This document shows, one piece after another, positions 18,690 through 23,226 of a stretch of DNA of 23,226 nt. The first letter of the stretch is position 1; each line of letters starts with the position of its first letter. The stretch is from Gonapodya sp. JEL0774 (taxonomy: Eukaryota > Monoblepharomycota > Monoblepharidomycetes > Monoblepharidales > Gonapodyaceae): assembly GCA_027604505.1 (NCBI GenBank), contig JADIIX010000233.1, positions 1 through 23,226 of the forward strand, read 5' to 3'. The position numbers were made by a program, and so were the translations under genes. A model generated the notes under the pieces. That model was not told the DNA's origin. It searched no databases and was given only the letters and a program-made list of their open reading frames with translations.

Positions 18690-21600
18690 TTAATCTTCTT
18701 CTCCAATTGACGCGCCCCCAGTTTGAATGAGTCTCGAAAGCTTCTCCGGAACAGGCTGTCCCATCAAAGGCAATATATGCACCAGCATGACCACCGTTTC
18801 CATTTCCATGACGTGACTCGCGATGACTCTCCGGTAAATAAAAACGTAAAACGTCACAAACATCACAATACTAAAGATGAAGAGGGCAAAAGACGCCGAA
18901 AGCGCGAGGTTGTTCCGTTCAGGTAGAAAGCTCTTCAGTATGAGCTGGTCGACCAGCAGCAAACCATCTACTATATCGATCTCTGTGTTTGCCATGAAGA
19001 GAAGGTTGTCATCCAGAAAGTTGCGTGTTGCTTTGAGTGCGTTTGACTGGTGTTCAGATATTGTAAGAAGCCAGTCTCTCTGAACTTCCTGTACAACAGA
19101 TACCCACAAGATAAAATAACTTCGCATTTCGAATGTAGTCGACTATCAATTGGTCGAGTGGTGCCGTGACTTCATCGTAGGTGAACCCGAAACTTGCGTT
19201 ATAGTGTCTCACTTCGGGATCACAACCAATAGAGGTACTGCACCAAGTAGTGGCTAGAATATCGTTTAAAATGGGTATGGCTGTGGTTGGTGTGATTTCC
19301 CTAGCACCATGACCGGTGATAGAGTTTAGATGCAGGTTTTCGTATCTGGTGAAGCTACGTCCCGATAATCATCAGCAAGAACCAATCAGTCTCTGCACCA
19401 TGTTGTACTCACAAGTCCTTCATATACATCTCCGGCTCTCCGAGTGTCCACGTTACATTGTCTGCCGCGCAACAGTTGAGAACTCCGATGTGCCAGCCCA
19501 ACGGTAGATCGGTAAACTTACCTCCGATCACCACTTCGTAGGCTAGGGTCAACGTCATTTTTGTCATAAACTTTCGTCCACCGGTGTAGTTTACAAGCTG
19601 TCAGGTGATCGTCATGGACATCAACACGTCAATGCTCGAGGTCAATTTGCAGCACTGCAGCAAACAAAGTATCTCACCTGCACATACATGGCGTTTGTAG
19701 GAAGCTGTATGATTGCCGGGACTAAGATGGCGCACGCACAAGCGAAAAAGGCGACAAGAGACAAGCTCAATTGGGTGGCCTCTTTTCGCTCGTGCTCTCT
19801 TCTGGCGGCATCATCCTGCAAGAGAGAAAAGCAGCATTCCTTCAATGCACGAGAGCAATAGTCTTGTCTTTGATCTTACGTCTGCCGTGGAAGCATTTTG
19901 AACTTGCGAGCCGTCATCGTTCAAAACCTCGAGCTGCTCATCAATAACCAGTAAAACGTCGTCTAATATCTTCTTGGATATCGATGGAAGAATCTTTAGA
20001 TATCGAAGTCTGTGGAAACACCGATATCACTTCACAACGTCCTCACTGTTCATTCAACCACGTCAAAAAGCTTACTGAATTTCCCGAACATCACGTAAGA
20101 GCGGAAACCTTTGAGAGGAACGGGACATTGGGAAAGATAATGAACGGAACTCAACGGGATAGGAAGTACCCTGACTAACCAGACTAAGACGACTTTGAGG
20201 AGGAACAGTAGGACCAAAACGACAAGAATCACCTAAACAAACACATGAAAGTTGATCAATGACACCGAACATAAACTCCCTATGTGGTTCTGACCCACCC
20301 AAAGGCCCAGCAGCGATCTGGAGACCATGGAGGTGAACTCAGCTTCTCCGGTTTCACCAACAGCTGTTAAGTTGATGAAAATGGACAAATCAATAAGCGG
20401 TGCCTTCTCTCTCTTGGCGCGATAGCTTGATCTCACCTTTCATGGTCTCCCCTATGGTTATCATGCTTTGCCATGAACAGAAAAATGAGAAGTAAACTAT
20501 CACAATCATATCCAGCAAACGCTCCAAAGTCTTTACTTTTCAACCAAGTATCGAATTTTGTAGTCATTTGCTGGCGGGAAAGCTCGGTAATAATCGGGTC
20601 CTGCATCCGCTTAAATCTTTAATCACTCGCGCAATTGTTAACATTCTAAGAACTCACTTTGAGCCAGGAGGCTGCGCGCGTATTCGTCTATAGTGTTCGA
20701 TATTTCATATTGATTTTGGTAGACGACTTCTGCTATCGCCCGCGTTTGAACCTCTTTGGGCTGATAAGCGGTCTTGATTCGCACTTCGGAAGTCCGGTCA
20801 CCACTTCTTTGATTGACGTAAGGCAAAGTGACGTTGCCAAGCTTGCTTTCTAATTCTGCGAGGTTTGTTCTCCACTTGTCGTAGTTTGATGTATCACCGA
20901 CGCTCCCGAAGTATGACATAAGTCGGGCTGCTTGTGAAATGCCGACCGCCGTCCGGCCTAAATCTGTGGTCACTATGAATTCATCCACACCAGAGGAGAC
21001 TGAAGATAGCCAGCAGTTAAAACTGAGTAGTAGCGATCCGACAGCACAAATCCCAATCGTTGAGAATACTCACCCGAGGCGAACGCCGAGTTTGTGTATC
21101 CGATCCCGAAAGCAGCAAGCGCAACGCACAGTATTGAAAGCACTTTCAACCGCAGTTCAAACGTCTGTGGTACTTGTTTCAATCTCTTTACGAATTCATT
21201 GCGCATCATCCGGGCTCAGAACGGAGTAAAAGAGAACATTCCAAGAGATCAAGACCATTCGGAGGGTACGCCCACAAACGTTCTGCCTCACCTCGCCGAG
21301 CCTCCCGGCTCTCACTAGCGGTGCTCGAACCCCCGTGGGAGCTCGCTGCTTTCGGTCCACTCGAAGCAACTGGAAAGCTACTGAAAATTGGCTGTGCAGA
21401 GGATTTCTCGTGAAACCTGTTTTCCATGTCAGAGACACCGTAAAAGTCTCCATCATTGTGTTTCCGAGCATTTGGAGTGGAAGTGGTCGAATTTCCTTCT
21501 CTTTGCTTGCTTGATTCCTGCAAGCTCTCTTCATCACTGATATCTAGGTCTTCAGTGCTGTAGTTCGGATCCTCCAGCTCTAACAGCCCAAAAATGAGAG

Positions 21601-23226
21601 ATGAGATCGACAATGCACTGGAAACGTTACACGCTCTTGCAACAAACCATTTGCACGGTCGGCGAATCTGCGACTTTCTTCCAAGTCGGCGAGCACTGAG
21701 GAGAGATAAGAGCAGTTCGGGAAGAAATGCCATCACAGGTATTCATGGTGGTCTCACCAGTACGATTGAAATCTGCAAACAGGCGCAGAATGTTCTGATT
21801 CGAAACCGGATGACATGACTTTACAGAGAATCCATCAAACGATAAGTAGATGTGCACATGCCTTGGATTTCGGGAACCTTTCAATAAGGCGATTGTAATT
21901 ATCCCTACGAAAGACACAAACGTCAGGTATTAGGAAAGTCCACCGGATTGATGAGTGAACTTGCCTCGCTTGTGCGGTCGAGCTTGCTATCGACGACAGA
22001 TAGCTGGGGTAGCTGAGATAGTCTTTCGGAGACGTGGAGCGCCGTACGCAAGTCCAAAATGTTTTCAGAGCCAAAAGAGAAGACATGTGCTATGTAGTTT
22101 GTGCAAGCGACATCGCGATAAAGAAAGTTTTGCTTGTGATGGGGACCTCGATTTCCGAGGAAATCTCACGACTGCACCCACATATGTCTTGGCATATTTC
22201 TCCTGTGAGAATGCTTCGACGTAACTTGGTGCGTCGTCAGAGCCGTTATTCGTTGGTGCGTTGTGGTGACCATGATTCCAGCCAACACATCAGAAGGTGG
22301 GTGCACTTACGACGACACATTAAGCTCGCTCTTTTGCATCTCTTTGCTCTGGAAATGTTTCGAGATCAGCGAATGTGAAACACTTGTCTTGTTGAGTCTG
22401 CCACACCTTTTGTGATTGCTCCGCGAGCTTTCGGCACACGAACCCCATGAAGCGGACGTCAAACGCGATGCTCATCTTGAAGACCTTCTCTAAACTGAAT
22501 GGGAAACAAGTTCCTGTGAGCCATTCTGACCCCTCGATCTTTTCGATTCGATTCAACTAACAGATCCTCTGCCCTTTCTGCGTTGGTTTCCTCGGGTCGC
22601 ACCAGCAAGGTCTTTTGCGAAGGGAACGCGAGCAAGTAGAAAATAGCACTCATGTGCACCAAACCATTCTGTTGAAAAAGCCAAGCACGGGGCGTCGTTA
22701 CCACGTGGGAACTTCGACAGCATAATCATAACGACTCCCTCGTCCTCAATCACCTTTGGGTATTGAACGATCGCAGCCTCGAAAATCTCTCGCATCAACA
22801 GGTACACGGACGGGTTTGTAGCGCCCCTGATAAATCGGCACGCGAGCTCAACCTCGTAAGGTGACTCGAAAATGGGAATCTAGTGCCAAGAGTGTTGAGT
22901 TTGTGTTCACACGATGGAAAACTTTTGTCCAACGTACCACTGGCTTGGGTCTCTCAGTGGTCAACTTCCAAATGCTAACAGCAACACATGAGCGGGAGTC
23001 ACGGCTTGGGCACTGAAATCTTCCATTTCACTTACTCTGTTCCCAATTGGCCCAAGGCTGTAGCCGGCTCATTTTGCTCGAGGAGATCCAGCCCACCACC
23101 ACCGACACTCGACTTGGCCTCGGCCAAGGCGAAAAAGCTCGCTTTCTTGCGAGGTAGAGTCGTCATCTCTTGAATGCGTCCTTGCAACCTGGTGTAAACC
23201 CGACGAGCGATTCTCTGTTTCACGAA
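18690..23226 (-). CDS. TmcB/TmcC-like multi-pass membrane protein, 3' part, 5' end outside window
   Basis: At least 21 exons: 23226-23036, 22974-22938, 22879-22754, 22668-22558, 22487-22384, 22224-22170, 22089-21961, 21904-21841, 21794-21758, 21695-21631, 21577-21292, 21214-21074, 20999-20658, 20535-20437, 20363-20299, 20232-20180, 20108-20076, 20009-19880, 19815-19678, 19597-19413 and 19354-18690. The upstream half carries helical HAT/TPR-like repeats with family motifs (FESPYEVELACRFI, FEAAIVQYPK, AFDVRFMGF, LALKTFW, YNRLIERFPKS, RFADRANGLLQE). A Ser/Glu-rich linker follows, then RNEFVKRLKQVP and five predicted membrane segments (LSILCVALAAFGIGY; DMIVIVYFSFF; LWVILVVLVLLFLL; LVAFFACACAILVPAII; FALFIFSIVMFVTFYVFIY) with large loops between them. 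TmcB/TmcC-like proteins are abundant in chytrids and ciliates; their molecular role is poorly known and some carry PAS domains, not seen here. Two places (21987-22047 and 19089-19170) need an extra intron to stay in frame. Accepting both gives 970 codons and one unbroken frame. Family assignment is from memory of motifs. Confidence 0.65.
19089..19170 (-). other. possible 82-base intron, or a one-base shift, in the membrane gene
   Basis: Removing 19170-19089 (GTCACG to GTACAG, phase 0) joins FGFTYDE to EVQRDWLL in frame. Alternatively the upstream frame continues as APLDQLIVDYIRNAK, which looks coding, and a single extra T near 19120 would join it to YFILWVS. The GTCACG donor is unlike the GTGAGN/GTAAGN donors of most neighbours. 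Confidence 0.35.
21987..22047 (-). other. possible 61-base intron, or a pair of one-base shifts, in the membrane gene
   Basis: Between LALKTFW and YNRLIERFPKS the exon is out of frame unless 22047-21987 (GTACGG to GATAG) is removed. However, another frame across the same bases reads VSERLSQLPQLSVVDSKL, which fits the expected helical repeat and its length better. Using it would need two single-base corrections. Confidence 0.35.

Noticed and set aside
20536-20657. A coding-like frame (PIITELSRQQ, TWLKSKDFG) between two exons of the membrane gene
   Set aside because: It cannot be joined in phase to the exon before it. Treating the whole 122 bases (GTGAGT to GAAAAG) as an intron joins LLAQ to KTLERLLDMIV in phase.
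22225-22383. Continuation of the exon at 22487-22384 through FADLETFPEQRDAKERA and a stop
   Set aside because: It meets TAA without a usable donor. Splicing from GTGTTT (22383) to ACCAAG (22225) keeps the phase and gives a family-like junction before YVEAFSQEKYAK.

Overview
The window is eukaryotic and most likely from a fungus. Genes are split by short GT-AG introns (mostly 55-160 bases, donors often GTGAGT or GTAAGT), and one protein has the PNP_UDP / NB-ARC / TPR order of fungal NLR-like receptors. A second protein resembles the TmcB/TmcC family, which is abundant in chytrids and is also found in ciliates and slime moulds. A zoosporic (chytrid-like) fungus is therefore my best inference. 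No sequence search was possible.

Layout. (1) 393-1348, minus: remains of a coiled-coil protein built of 21-residue units, with a nonsense codon, a homopolymer frameshift and a 10-base duplication. (2) 1918-7610, minus: a three-exon NLR-like gene whose exons splice in frame into 1850 codons, except that codon 774 is TAA, between the NB-ARC module and a TPR array of about 21 units. (3) 7.6-14.5 kb: a gene-poor, repeat-rich stretch with two degenerate decamer arrays in opposite orientation (8.43-8.70 and 10.00-10.22 kb), a decayed retroelement Gag-protease fragment (about 10.87-11.26 kb), and a decayed minus-strand reading frame ending in a PHD-like zinc motif (about 12.2-12.9 kb). (4) 14523-17526, plus: NAD kinase in nine exons, 598 codons plus stop, in GC-rich DNA with long C tracts in the introns. 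(5) 17808-18186, plus: a small two-exon protein with a mitochondrial-type N-terminus. (6) 18690 to the right edge, minus: the 3' part of a TmcB/TmcC-like multi-pass membrane protein in at least 21 exons; its 5' end lies outside the window.

The genes form no operon-like unit. NAD kinase and the small gene are in tandem, and the membrane gene converges on them. The NLR and the coiled-coil remnant share one orientation and sit beside the repeat-rich block, a setting in which fast-evolving immune-type loci are often found. The exon models were built by hand from splice motifs and frame continuity. Where the model is uncertain (the TAA in the NLR, and two places in the membrane gene) this is stated.
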